From the NCBI GenBank assembly GCA_963834515.1, contig CAWICB010000002.1, positions 1,173,501-1,237,500 of the forward strand: a DNA stretch of 64,000 bases. The letters are read 5' to 3'. Of this stretch, positions 18,978 through 28,662 are shown piece after piece. The translations under genes were made by a program, and so were the position numbers. Origin of the DNA: RYN-230 sp963834515 (GTDB lineage: Bacteria > Actinomycetota > Actinomycetes > Streptosporangiales > Streptosporangiaceae). Numbering within the stretch: position 1 is the first letter of the stretch; the number at the start of each line of letters is the position of its first letter. The notes below the pieces were generated by a model that had not been told where the DNA came from, did not search any database, and saw only the letters and a program-made list of their open reading frames with translations.

Positions 18978-19862
18978 TCAGCCGCCGAACCGTCCCCCGG
19001 GCTGGCCGGCCACTCCGGCGGCCCGGGTGTGCAGCACATCCCCGGCCAGCGGTTCCGCGGCCCGCTGCGCGTCGGTCATGTTCTCCCAGGCCGTGGTGAC
19101 GTACAGATCCTCGAGCCCCGGGCCGCCGAACGCCGGGCAGGACGGCTGGGACACCGGCACCGGCAGGGTGGCCAGCAATTCACCATCGGCCGCGTACCGG
19201 CGCACGGCGCCGCCGCCCCAGAACGCCACCCACAGGGCGCCGTCCGCGTCCACCACCAGCCCGTCCGGGGTGCCGTAGGAAGCCGGGGGCCGGACCAGAT
19301 CACGCGGCTGGCCTAGCGTGCCGGCCGCCAGATCACACGGGAAGGCCCGGATCCGCGGCTCGGGCTCACCGGAATCGATGTAGTAGAACGTGCCGCCGTC
19401 CGGGCTCCAGCCCAGCCCGTTGGACTCGGTCACCCCGTCCAGCAGCACCGATATCTGGCCGCCCGGGTCGAGCCGGTACAGCGCGCCCGCGCCGGGCCGC
19501 CGGTCCCCGGCCACCGTGCCCGCCCAGAACCGGCCCGCCGGGTCGCAGGCCCCGTCGTTGAACCGGACGCCGGGCGGCATGCCGGGTGGCCGCCACGGCC
19601 CGCCGTCCGGCTGCCCCACCGCGTCGACCAGCCGGAACCCGTCCGCCGCGGCCAGCACGTAGCCCCCGCCGGCCCGCGGGCCAGCCGCGCCGACCGCCAC
19701 CCCGGCCGTGTGGAACACCGAGTCGCCCTCGCCCGGCCGGTACCGGTGCAGGTGCCCGGCCAGGATGTCCACCCACATCAGCGCGGCCACGGCGTCGTCC
19801 CAGAACGGCCGCTCACCCAGTTCGGCCTGGGCCGGCACACTCACGTCCCACGACACGTTCAT
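18978..19862 (-). CDS. SMP-30/gluconolactonase family hydrolase
   Basis: Six-bladed beta-propeller of 294 residues. Expected divalent-metal ligands are Glu in AELGERPFWD, Asn in ESNGLGWSPDG and Asp in TPDGLVVDADGALW; FNDGACDPAGRFWAGT is another family hallmark. It hydrolyses sugar lactones in characterised relatives. Start ATG 19862 is followed directly by the first blade; the frame stays open upstream but looks non-native. Confidence 0.88.
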   Translation of the reverse strand: MNVSWDVSVPAQAELGERPFWDDAVAALMWVDILAGHLHRYRPGEGDSVFHTAGVAVGAAGPRAGGGYVLAAADGFRLVDAVGQPDGGPWRPPGMPPGVRFNDGACDPAGRFWAGTVAGDRRPGAGALYRLDPGGQISVLLDGVTESNGLGWSPDGGTFYYIDSGEPEPRIRAFPCDLAAGTLGQPRDLVRPPASYGTPDGLVVDADGALWVAFWGGGAVRRYAADGELLATLPVPVSQPSCPAFGGPGLEDLYVTTAWENMTDAQRAAEPLAGDVLHTRAAGVAGQPGGRFGG

Positions 19863-19992
19863 TTGCCCATCCCCAGGGTCAGCCCGCGCCAGGTACCGCT
19901 GGAAGATCAGGTACGCCACGATCGCGGGTGCGGCACTGATGAATGAGCCTGCCATATCCGGCCCGCCGTCACCGGGCCAGGCCGGGTGGGGC

Positions 19993-21429
19993 CTACCAGG
20001 AGGTGGGCAGGGGCTGGCCCTCGGTGTAGCCGGCCGCGCTCTGCACGCCGACCACCGCGCGGGCGTGGAACTCCTCCAGGTCGGCAGCGCCCGCGTAGGT
20101 GGCCGCGCTGCGCAGCCCGGCGGTGATCGCGTCGAGCAGGTCCTCCACCCCGGGCCGCTGCGCGTCCAGGTACATCCGCGCGCTCGAGATGCCCTCCTCG
20201 AACAGTCCCTTGCGGGCCCGCTCGAACGAGGAGTCGGCTGCGGTGCGCAACCGCACGGCGCGGGCCGAGGCCATGCCGAAGCTCTCCTTGTACAGCCGGC
20301 CGTCGGCGTCGCGGAACGTGTCGCCCGGCGACTCGTACGTGCCCGCGAACCAGGACCCGATCATCACGTTGGACGCGCCCGCGGCCAGGGCCAGGGCCAC
20401 GTCCCGGGGATGGCGGACCCCGCCGTCGGCCCACACGTGCGCACCCAGCCGCCGGGCCTCGTCGGCGCATTCCAGCACCGCGCTGAACTGCGGCCGCCCG
20501 ACCCCGGTCATCATCCGGGTGGTGCACATCGCGCCCGGGCCCACGCCGACCTTGACGATGTCCGCGCCCGCGGCGACCAGGTCGGCCACCCCGGCCGCGG
20601 TGACCACGTTGCCCGCGGCCACCGGGACCTGCGGGGACACCCCGCGGACGGCGTGCAGCGCGCTGATCATCTTGTCCTGGTGGCCGTGCGCCGTGTCCAC
20701 CACCAGCAGGTCCACCCCGGCGTCCAGCAGCAGCTTGGCCTTGGCCGCCACGTCGCCGTTGATACCGAGCGCGGCACCGATGCGGAGCCGCCCGGCTGCG
20801 TCGGTGGCGGGCTGGTACAGCGTGGCCCGCAGCGCCCCGGTCCGGGTCAGGATGCCCACGCACCGGCCCGTCTCGTCCACCACCGGCGCGAGGCGGTGCC
20901 GCCCATCATGCAGCATGCTGAACGCCCGCTGCGGGTCGGTGCCCGCCGGCAGCGTGAGCAGCTCGGTAGACATCACGTTGCGGAGCTGGCTGAACCGGTC
21001 CACCCCGGTGCAGTCGGATTCGGTGACCACGCCAACCGGGCGGCCGTCCTCGACCACGATCACGGCGCCGTGCGCGCGCTTGGGCAGCAGGCTGAGTGCC
21101 TCGCCGGTGGTATCGGCCGGGCCCAGGGTGATCGGCGTGTCGTGCACCAGGTCCCGGCTCTTCACCCAGGACACCACGTCGGCCACCACGTCGGCCGGGA
21201 TGTCCTGGGGCAGGATGGCCAGCCCGCCGCGGCGGGCCATCGTCTCCGCCATCCGGCGCCCGGACACCGCGGTCATGTTGGCCACCACGATGGGGATCGT
21301 GGTCCCGCTGCCGTCCTGGGTGGCCAGGCTGACGTCCAGCCGGGACGCCACCGCGGAGCGGCTCGGCACCAGGAAGACGTCGTTATAGGTCAGGTCGTGG
21401 GCGGGCAGCCGCCCGGTCAGGAATCGCAC
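19993..21429 (-). CDS. guaB1: GuaB1-type IMP dehydrogenase family protein, probable GMP reductase
   Basis: A 478-residue IMPDH/GMPR-fold protein with paired CBS domains (about residues 95-215) inserted in the barrel. The catalytic loop is GVGPGAMCTTRMMTG with its Cys, followed by GGVRHPRDVALALAAGASNVMIG. Length and loop match the actinobacterial GuaB1 subgroup; the mycobacterial member is reported as a GMP reductase rather than an IMPDH. It would recycle GMP to IMP. GTG 21429 gives the standard N-terminus (RFLTGRLPAHDLTYNDVFLVP). It lies 20 nt after the antiporter gene, so probably in one transcript. Confidence 0.9.
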   Translation of the reverse strand: MRFLTGRLPAHDLTYNDVFLVPSRSAVASRLDVSLATQDGSGTTIPIVVANMTAVSGRRMAETMARRGGLAILPQDIPADVVADVVSWVKSRDLVHDTPITLGPADTTGEALSLLPKRAHGAVIVVEDGRPVGVVTESDCTGVDRFSQLRNVMSTELLTLPAGTDPQRAFSMLHDGRHRLAPVVDETGRCVGILTRTGALRATLYQPATDAAGRLRIGAALGINGDVAAKAKLLLDAGVDLLVVDTAHGHQDKMISALHAVRGVSPQVPVAAGNVVTAAGVADLVAAGADIVKVGVGPGAMCTTRMMTGVGRPQFSAVLECADEARRLGAHVWADGGVRHPRDVALALAAGASNVMIGSWFAGTYESPGDTFRDADGRLYKESFGMASARAVRLRTAADSSFERARKGLFEEGISSARMYLDAQRPGVEDLLDAITAGLRSAATYAGAADLEEFHARAVVGVQSAAGYTEGQPLPTSW

Positions 21430-21448
21430 GCTTCCAGTCTGCCCGCTG

Positions 21449-23083
21449 TCAGCCGGTGACCTGGGTGCCCGGCCCTGGCTCACCGCCCGCCATGTCCCAT
21501 TCGTCCCGGGACAGCATGGCCTCCTCCAGGTCCAGCTGGTGCAGCACCTCGTCGAGCACTTCGTCGTCGATTCGCCGCTCGTCACGGAGCCGGATGTACT
21601 CGGCCCGCTCGGCCGTGGTCATGGCCCGGCGCAGCCGCCGGTACGCGGCCGACGGGGCGGTCCCGGCGGCCCCGGCGGCCAGCTCCCTGGCCCCGGCCTG
21701 CCGGTAGCCGGCCAGCCGCCGCAGCCGGTCCACCACCTCGGGTGGGGCACCGGCGGGATCCCCGGCGGCCAGCTCGCCCAGCCGGCGCAGCCCGGCCTCC
21801 GACGCGGCCTGCTGCGCGGCGGCCCGGGCCGAGGCGTCGGCCCGCGCCTCACCCGGCCCGGCCCGCACCCCCAGCCAGCGGATCAGCCTGGGCAGGGTCA
21901 GCCCCTGGACCAGCAGGGTGCCGAGCACGGTGCTGAACGTCAGGAACACCAGCAGGCTGCGCTGCGGCACGTCGGCCGGCAGCGCCGCCGCGGCGGCCAG
22001 CGAGATGACGCCGCGCAGGCCGGCCCAGGACAGCACCAGGGTGGCCGCCCAGCCGGGCGCCGGATCCGCCTTCCTTATCCGGGGCGCCAGCCAGCGGGGC
22101 AGGTAGATGGACGGGAACACCCAGGCGATCCGGGCCAGGATGACGGCACCCAGCACGATGGCCGCCTCGGCGGCCAGCCGTCCCGGGTCGCGGTGGCCGA
22201 GGTCCTGGAGCACCGGCCGGAGCTGCAGGCCGATCAGCGCGAACGCCACCGATTCGAGCACGAACGTGGCCACCCGCCACACCGCCATGTCCTGCAGCCG
22301 GGTGGCGAAGTGGGCCTGGCCGCCGTGGTGGCCCAGGTACAGCCCGGCCACCACGACGGCCAGGATCCCGGACACGTGCAGCGAGTCGGCGGCCAGATAG
22401 GCGGTGAACGGGGCGAGCAGCGACAGCGCGCTCTCCACCAGCGGGTCGCGCAGCCGCATCCGGATCCGGTGCAGGAGCACCCCGAGCACCAGGCCCACGG
22501 CCACCCCGCCCGCGCTGATGAGCACCAGGCTGCGCAGGTCAGCCAGCGGAGACGGGGTGGCCACGGTGGTGGCCGCGGCGCTCACCGCGACCGCGTAGAC
22601 GGTCAGCGCGGTGCCGTCGTTCAGCATGCTCTCGCCGGTGATCACGGTCAGCAGCCGCCGGGGCAGCTGCAGCCGGCGGCCCAGGCTGGCTGTGGTGACC
22701 GCGTCGGTCGGGCCGAGGATGGCGCCCAGGGTGACGGCTGCGGCCAGCGGCAGGCCGGGCACGGCCAGCCAGGCGGCGCCACCGGCCACCACCGCGGTGA
22801 ACAGCACCAGCCCGACCGACAGCAGGGTCAGCGTGCGCAGGTTGTCCCGCAGGTTCAGGTACGAGCTCTCCAGCGCGGTGGTGTAGACGAGCGGCGGCAG
22901 CACCACGAACAGGATCAGGTCGGGCTGCAGCCGGAACTCCGGCACGCCCGGGATGTACGACGCGGCCAGCCCGGCCAGCACGAGCAGGATCGGCGCGGCC
23001 ACACCGCGCCGCCGGGCCAGCCCGGCGATCGCGCAGGAGCCCAGGATGAGCAGCAGCAGCGCCAGGGCCTGGCTGGCCGTCAT
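21449..23083 (-). CDS. Na+/H+ antiporter, CPA1 family
   Basis: A 544-residue protein with about 12 membrane helices in the first 410 residues and a cytoplasmic helical tail. The ion-binding region GAILGPTDAVTTASLG and the helix ITGESMLNDGTAL match CPA1 exchangers (NhaP/NHE type). The tail is Ala/Arg-rich with predicted coiled helices and may regulate pH response. It sits between a TetR gene and guaB1 on the same strand. Confidence 0.9.
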   Translation of the reverse strand: MTASQALALLLLILGSCAIAGLARRRGVAAPILLVLAGLAASYIPGVPEFRLQPDLILFVVLPPLVYTTALESSYLNLRDNLRTLTLLSVGLVLFTAVVAGGAAWLAVPGLPLAAAVTLGAILGPTDAVTTASLGRRLQLPRRLLTVITGESMLNDGTALTVYAVAVSAAATTVATPSPLADLRSLVLISAGGVAVGLVLGVLLHRIRMRLRDPLVESALSLLAPFTAYLAADSLHVSGILAVVVAGLYLGHHGGQAHFATRLQDMAVWRVATFVLESVAFALIGLQLRPVLQDLGHRDPGRLAAEAAIVLGAVILARIAWVFPSIYLPRWLAPRIRKADPAPGWAATLVLSWAGLRGVISLAAAAALPADVPQRSLLVFLTFSTVLGTLLVQGLTLPRLIRWLGVRAGPGEARADASARAAAQQAASEAGLRRLGELAAGDPAGAPPEVVDRLRRLAGYRQAGARELAAGAAGTAPSAAYRRLRRAMTTAERAEYIRLRDERRIDDEVLDEVLHQLDLEEAMLSRDEWDMAGGEPGPGTQVTG

Positions 23084-23110
23084 GGCGGCGTGCTCAGCAG
23101 CCGGGGCCGG

Positions 23111-23878
23111 TCAGGAGTAGTGGAACGCCGCGAAGATGATCGCGGTCAGCCGGTCCACCATCTCCTCCCTGGGCAGCCGGACTTCCACCGTGAGCAGGTA
23201 GTTGATCCGTTCCAGCATCATCAGCAAGGCCACCCCGGTGAGCTCGGCGTGCCCTCCGGGCGGCTCGTTGCCATCCTTCCGCGCCGCCACCGTCATGCCC
23301 TGCGTGATGGCTTCCGACAGCCGGAACATCACCTGCAGGCCATCGCCGAAGACTTCCTCGCCGACGATCTCGGCCTGGCTGAGGATGCGGATCACCGACG
23401 CGTGCGCGGCGTAGGTGTCGCAGAACGCGCTGACCCACCGGCGCAGCGCCGCCCGGCCCGCGTCGTTGCGGGTGACCACGGGAAACTCGTCAACGAGCGC
23501 GGACATGTCGATCAGCGCGTCCGACAGCAGCGCCTTGAACAGGTCTTCCTTGTTGGCGAAATACAGGTAGAACGTGCCGTGCGAGGTCTTGGCCCGGCGC
23601 ACGATGTCGTCCACCCGCACGGCCTGGAAGCCGTTCTCGTCGAACTCGGCCAGGCCCGCTTCGAGCAGCTTCTGTACCGTCTGGCGGCCCTGGGCGCGCA
23701 GCTCACGGTCCTGGGCCGGGGCGCCGCCACCGAGCGAGGGCCGTGCGGGGTGCACGCTGCCGCTGCTGCTGGGCCGCCGGGCCGGTGACGGTCCGCCGGG
23801 TACGGTGGGTGGCTTACCAGCGTTGCTTTCTGGCACGGTTCCCCTAGGCGCAGTGCCGGGGCAGGCTTCCCGACTCAT
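23111..23878 (-). CDS. TetR-family transcriptional regulator
   Basis: TetR repressor with its HTH in VDDIVRRAKTSHGTFYLYFANKED and a C-terminal ligand domain. About 75 residues of Ser/Pro/Gly-rich low complexity precede the HTH helix if translation begins at ATG 23878; no clear ribosome site marks it, so the start is uncertain. It lies 28 nt before the antiporter gene, its likely target or partner. Ligand unknown. Confidence 0.85.
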   Translation of the reverse strand: MSREACPGTAPRGTVPESNAGKPPTVPGGPSPARRPSSSGSVHPARPSLGGGAPAQDRELRAQGRQTVQKLLEAGLAEFDENGFQAVRVDDIVRRAKTSHGTFYLYFANKEDLFKALLSDALIDMSALVDEFPVVTRNDAGRAALRRWVSAFCDTYAAHASVIRILSQAEIVGEEVFGDGLQVMFRLSEAITQGMTVAARKDGNEPPGGHAELTGVALLMMLERINYLLTVEVRLPREEMVDRLTAIIFAAFHYS

Positions 23879-23984
23879 GTCTGGGAGAGTAGCCTGCCGG
23901 CCGGCGTTCCGCTGCATTCGCCCCATGACAGCGGGCGCGGATGGGCGGAGCTCCCGCCGTGGCGGCTGGTCGGAGCAGTACGGC

Positions 23985-25295
23985 TCAGGAACCCAGCACC
24001 TGGTCAAGGTAGGGATTGCCAAACCGTCGTGCAGGGTCGAGTTCGTCTCGCAGCGCGACAAAATCAGCGAGCCTAGGGTACACGCCACGCAGGTACTCCA
24101 CGTCACGGGTGTGCATCTTCCCCCAGTGCGGCCGCCCGCTGGCCGCGGTCATCACCGCTTCCACGTCCCGGAAGTAGTCCTCGTCCGGTGCCCGGTGAAA
24201 GACGTGGATGGCGACGTAGCCAGTGTCCCGGCCATAGGCCGTGGACAGCCAGCTGTCGTCGGCCGGGGCGACCCGGACTTCGATGGGGAAGCTGATCCGC
24301 CAGTCACGCCGGGTGAACAGCGCGCGGACCTCGGCCAGCACGGCGGCCAGGTGCTCCCGCGGGCACCGCGTACTCCTGCTCCTTGAAGCGGACCCGCCGT
24401 GGGCTGGTAAACACGGCGTGCGAGGTGTCGGTGTACTGCCGGGCGCCCAGCGCCCGGGTGGCGATGCGGTTGACGGCCGGGATCGTGCCCGGGTACCGCT
24501 GGCCCAGCCGGCAGGTCAGGCCGAACAGCGTGTTGGACAGGAACTCGTCGTCCAGCCGGTAGCGCCAGCCGGGCAGCGGCCGGGCCGGGCCGGCGCTACG
24601 GTTGTTCCGTTTGGTCAGGCAGCCGTCGGTGTGCGGGAACCAGTAGAACTCGAAGTGCTCGTTTTCGCTGGTCAGCTCGTCCAGCCTGGCCATGACCTCG
24701 GCCCACCGCATCGGTTCCTCGCGGGCGGTCAGCAGGAACGCCGGGCACCACCTGGAACGTGACCGCGGTGAGCACGCCGAGCGCGCCGAGCCCGACCCGG
24801 GCCGCCTGGAACAGCTTGCCGTCCTGGTCCGCGGAGCAGCTGACCAGCTCGCCGTCGGCCCGGATCAGCTCCAGACCGGTCACCTGCGCGGCGATGCCGC
24901 CCAGGTCCCGCCCGGTGCCGTGGGTACCGGTCTGGATCGCCCCGGCCACGGTCTGCTCCTGGATGTCACCCATGTTGCGCAGGGCCAGCCCCTGGGACCG
25001 CAGGTACTCGTTGAGCACCCGGAGCCGGCAGCCCGCCTCGACCGTGACCTGGCCGGCCGCGGCGTCCACCGAGCGCACCGCCTGCATGCCATCCGGGCGG
25101 AGCAGCACCCCGCTGGTCACCGCGACCGGGGTGAAGGAGTGCCCGGACCCGGTCATCCGTACGGCCAGCCCGTCCGAGGCCGCCTGGCGCACCGCCGCCG
25201 CGACGTCCCCGGCGGACCGGGGGGTGAGCACGCGCCGCGGCTCCGCGGTCTGGTTGCCCGGCCCAGTTCTGCCAGCGGGGTGCTGCGGTGACCAT
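23985..25295 (-). pseudogene. D-arabinono-1,4-lactone oxidase family FAD enzyme, three frame breaks
   Basis: The parts, in order, are: MVTAAPRWQNWAG; the PCMH-type FAD domain (VRMTGSGHSFTPVAV, IQTGTHGTG); the ALO domain (ENEHFEFYWFPHTDGC); and the C-terminal HWGKMHT and FGNPYLDQVLG motifs. Together they give a normal protein of about 435 residues. They lie in shifted frames, with breaks at about 25258 (one extra G in WAG-NQT), 24735 and 24365. No stop codons interrupt the coherent pieces, so consensus error is more likely than decay. The enzyme would oxidise an aldonolactone using O2 or another acceptor. Confidence 0.82.
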
Positions 25296-25449
25296 GCCGG
25301 GACCCTATCCCGCGGGCCGCGGCCCACAGGCAGCTCAGCTGCCGCAAAGGGTGCGTCTTGCCGCAAAGCTGGACTGATGTATCTTTTACCGGCCGCGGCC
25401 ATAGCCGGTCTTCAGCCGGCCGGGCCTGGCTTATATGGTTGATCACGCG

Positions 25450-26589
25450 ATGAGACGCCTACTGCGGCGCCAGACGCCGGCCACAGCCGCTGGATCGCCC
25501 TCGGGACGGATCATGGCGGCAGGCGGCGCATTCATCCTCGCGCTGGCCGGGATCACGCATACCTGGCCCGGCCCGGGCGGCCCGCCGGCCCCGGCCAGCC
25601 CCGCGCCCACCGCCACGCCGAACGCAGCGGCCAGCAGCTTCCACCAGATCTTCCTGCCCGACCTGCTGGTGATCGAGCCCGCCGGGCTGAGCCATGACCA
25701 GCTCGCGAAGCTGTCCCGGATCGGCGGCGTGCGGAGCCTGGTGTCGGCGGACGGGGCCTCGATCCGGCTCGGCCAGACCAAGATCAACGTGCTCGGGGTC
25801 AACCCGGGGCAGTTCCGGTCCTGGACCCCGCTGGCCACGGCGACGGATCAGCCGCTGTGGACCGCGCTGCAGCGGGGCCACTTCGTCACCTCGGACACCC
25901 TGGCCCGCCAGCTGCACCTGCGGGCCGGCGCCACGTACCGGCTGGCCGGCGGGGCGAAGCAGGACCTTGTGCTGGGCGGGTCAGCCCCGCTCGGCATCTC
26001 CGGCATCGGTGCGCTGGTGAGCAGCAAGTTCTCGGCCGGGCTCGGCCTGGTGCCCGGCGTGCTGGCGCTGATCAGCGCGCCCGGGGCCAGCATGACCGCG
26101 CTGACCAGGGCCGTTCGGCACATCGCGGGCAAGCCCGCTCAGCTGATCAGCCTGCGCAGCCAGCAGCAGCAGCAGCTTCCGCCCAACCCGCACGCCAGCA
26201 GCAGCCGGCCCATCGACCTATCTGCAGCTGTTCAAGGACTCGGCGGCCAGGTACTGCCCGGGGATGTCCTGGACCGTGCTCGCCGCCATCGGGCAGATCG
26301 AGAGCGGTGACGGCAGCAACGTGGGCCCGTCCACCGCGGGCGCGCTCGGGCCGATGCAGTTCCTGCCGTCCACGTGGGCGGAGTGGGGGATCACCGCGTA
26401 CGGCGAGACCGGGGCGCCGAACGTCATGGACCCCTTTGACGCGGTCCCGTCCGCCGCCCGGCTGCTGTGCGCGGCCGGGGCGGGACGCCGGGGGGCCTGC
26501 GCGGCGCGATATTCGCCTACAACCACGCCACCTGGTACGTCAGCGAGGTGCTCGGCCTGGCCCAGGAGTACGCCCGCGACTACGGGTAA
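25450..26589 (+). CDS. Secreted or membrane-anchored lytic transglycosylase with unusual N-terminal domain, two frame breaks
   Basis: The C-terminal SLT domain has the catalytic Glu in IGQIESGDGS and GALGPMQFLPSTW, then AIFAYNHATWYV. It cleaves peptidoglycan glycan strands. An N-terminal signal or anchor helix (MAAGGAFILALAGI) is followed by about 170 residues resembling the extracytoplasmic domain of MacB/FtsX-type permeases (IRLGQTKINVLGVNPGQF, HFVTSDTLARQLHLRAGATY), an odd fusion. Frame breaks lie at about 26165-26215 (before TYLQLFKDSAARYCPGM) and 26485-26495 (before LRGAIFAYN). The stop is TAA 26589. ATG 25435 is an alternative start. Confidence 0.8.
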
Positions 26590-26620
26590 CCCACTCCCGG
26601 ACGGCTGGTTGGATGGTGGC

Positions 26621-27676
26621 ATGGCGGACTATGACGCGTTCCTGCTGGTGTCCTTCGGTGGCCCCGAGGGCCCTGATGACGTCATGCCGTTCCTGGAGAA
26701 CGTCACCCGCGGCCGGGGTATCCCCGCCGCCCGGCTGACCGCCGTGGCCGAGCACTACTACGCGGTTGGCGGGGTCAGCCCGATCAACCAGCAGTGCCGC
26801 GACCTGATCGCGGCGGTCGGCAAGGACTTTGCCGCGGCCGGCCTCGACCTGCCGGTGTACTGGGGAAACCGGAACTGGGCTCCCTATCTCACCGACACGG
26901 TGGCCCAGATGGGCGCGGCCGGGGTGCGCCGTGCGCTGGCGTTCGTGACGTCGGCCTATGGTTCGTATTCGAGCTGCCGCCAGTACCTGGACGACATCGA
27001 GCAGGCCCGGGCCGAGGCCGGCCCGGGCGCCCCGCAGATCGACAAGCTCCGGCACTTCTTCAACCACCCGGGCTTCATCGAGCCGTTCACCGACGCCACC
27101 ATCCGTGCCGTCGGGTCGCTGCCCGCCGCGGCCCGCGACCGGGTCCCGCTGGTGTTCACCGCGCACAGCGTGCCGGAGGCGATGGCGGCGGCCAGCGGGC
27201 CACCGCCCGGCGGCCGCTACCCGGCCCAGCTGGCGGACGCCGCCCGGCTCATCGCGGACCGGGTCAGTGCGGCCACCGGGGCGCACCCATGGCAGCTGGT
27301 GTTCCAGAGCCGCAGCGGCCCGCCCAGCCAGCCCTGGCTCGGGCCGGACGTCTGCGATCACCTGACTGCGCTGGCCGCCGCCGGTGCCCCGGGCGCGGTG
27401 CTGGTCCCGGTCGGGTTCATCAGCGACCACCTGGAGGTCGTGCACGATCTGGATGTGGAGGCCGCGCAGCACGCCCGGGAGCTTGGCCTGCCACTGGCCC
27501 GGGCCGCCACCCCGGGTACCGACCCGCGCTTCGTGTCGATGATCACCGAGCTGGTCGCGGAGCGCCTCGGCGATCCGGTGCCACCCGCCGCGCTGGGACC
27601 GCTCGGCCCGGCCGGGAACTTCTGCCCGGCCGACTGCTGCCGGGCCGGTGGGGGCAGGCCGAAGGCGAGCTCATGA
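26621..27676 (+). CDS. cpfC: Coproporphyrin III ferrochelatase
   Basis: A 351-residue ferrochelatase of the actinobacterial type, which inserts Fe2+ into coproporphyrin III in the coproporphyrin-dependent heme pathway. Catalytic His is in FTAHSVPEAM and the proximal Glu in ISDHLEVVHDLD. The C-terminus NFCPADCCR supplies closely spaced Cys residues, as in mycobacterial enzymes that carry a [2Fe-2S] cluster. The start codon follows the transglycosylase by 31 nt; the stop overlaps the IMPase start as ATGA. Confidence 0.93.
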   Translation: MADYDAFLLVSFGGPEGPDDVMPFLENVTRGRGIPAARLTAVAEHYYAVGGVSPINQQCRDLIAAVGKDFAAAGLDLPVYWGNRNWAPYLTDTVAQMGAAGVRRALAFVTSAYGSYSSCRQYLDDIEQARAEAGPGAPQIDKLRHFFNHPGFIEPFTDATIRAVGSLPAAARDRVPLVFTAHSVPEAMAAASGPPPGGRYPAQLADAARLIADRVSAATGAHPWQLVFQSRSGPPSQPWLGPDVCDHLTALAAAGAPGAVLVPVGFISDHLEVVHDLDVEAAQHARELGLPLARAATPGTDPRFVSMITELVAERLGDPVPPAALGPLGPAGNFCPADCCRAGGGRPKASS

Positions 27677-28524
27677 GCAGCGCGGAGCTGGCTGGCCCGG
27701 ACCCGGCCTCGCTGCTCGCCCTGGCCCGCTCTGCGGCCGGGGCGGCAGCCGGGATGCTGGCCAGCCGCCGCCCGGCTGGCCCGCAGGGCCGGCCGGAGGT
27801 GGCGGACACCAAGTCCAGCCCGACCGACGTGGTCACCGAGATGGACCGGGCGGCCGAGACCCTGATCACGGAGCGGATCAGGGCGGAGCGGCCCGGCGAC
27901 GCGATCCTCGGCGAGGAGGGCGGTGAGTCCGGGCAGGGCCGGGTGCGCTGGATCGTCGACCCGCTGGACGGCACGGTCAACTACCTGTACGGGCTGGCCG
28001 ACTGGGCGGTGAGCATCGCTGCCGAGGTGGATGGCCAGGTGCTGGCCGGGGTGGTGGCGGTGCCGCGGCACGGTGAGCTGTTCACCGCCGTCGCCGGCGC
28101 AGGGCAGCTGGCTGCACCAGGCCGAAGGCGCCGGCCGTGCCGTTGCGCTGCAACACCGGGGTGCCGCTGCGGCCAGGCCCTGGTGTCCACCGGGTTCGGT
28201 TACGCACGGGCCCGGCGCAGTGTGCAGGGCGAGGTGGTGGCGGTGGTGCTGCCCCGGGTCCGGGACATCCGCCGCGGCGGCTCGTGCGCGGTGGATCTCT
28301 GCTCGGTCGCGGCCGGCCGGGTGGACGCCTACTACGAGCGGGGCGTCAACTACTGGGACTACGCGGCGGGCGGGCTGATCGCGACCGAGGCCGGGGCGCG
28401 GGTGGCCGGGCTGGCCGGTGGCCCGCCCAGCCCGGAGCTGACCATCGCGGCCGAGCCTGCCCTGTTCGCTGAGCTGCAGGAGCTGCTGGCCAGCCTGGAT
28501 CCCGAACGTGATGAGGTCTGCTAG
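27673..28524 (+). CDS. Inositol monophosphatase family protein, local frame scramble
   Basis: Mg2+-dependent sugar-phosphate phosphatase. The metal sites GEEGG and WIVDPLDGTVNYLYG are intact, as is the late NYWDYAAGGLIATEAGA. Between about 28095 and 28175 the reading frame gives an unlikely Arg/Cys-rich stretch, while the other two frames there contain family-like pieces (SWLHQAEGAGRAV, then VPLRCNTGVPLR). Several compensating indels probably sit there, so residues about 142-168 should not be trusted. Overlaps cpfC by 4 nt. Confidence 0.85.
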   Translation: MSSAELAGPDPASLLALARSAAGAAAGMLASRRPAGPQGRPEVADTKSSPTDVVTEMDRAAETLITERIRAERPGDAILGEEGGESGQGRVRWIVDPLDGTVNYLYGLADWAVSIAAEVDGQVLAGVVAVPRHGELFTAVAGAGQLAAPGRRRRPCRCAATPGCRCGQALVSTGFGYARARRSVQGEVVAVVLPRVRDIRRGGSCAVDLCSVAAGRVDAYYERGVNYWDYAAGGLIATEAGARVAGLAGGPPSPELTIAAEPALFAELQELLASLDPERDEVC

Positions 28525-28662
28525 CCCGGGGGGCGACCCCCGAGCCCTCGCAGCCCCGCCTGGCGCCGCGGGTTCTGGTACCTCCGCGGCCCCGCCCTCG
28601 CGGCCTCGCCTCGGCGCCGCGGTTCTGGTACCTCCGCGGCCCCGCCGCCCCGCCTCTCTCGG
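28520..28662. repeat. GC-rich repeat relative plus 50-bp tandem duplication
   Basis: From the IMPase stop codon, tgctagcccggggggcgac resembles the outer end of the 33.9-kb element, and a degenerate body follows. The segment gcgccgcgg-ttctggtacctccgcggccccgcc then occurs twice with a 50-bp period (second copy near 28612-28646). Confidence 0.55.
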
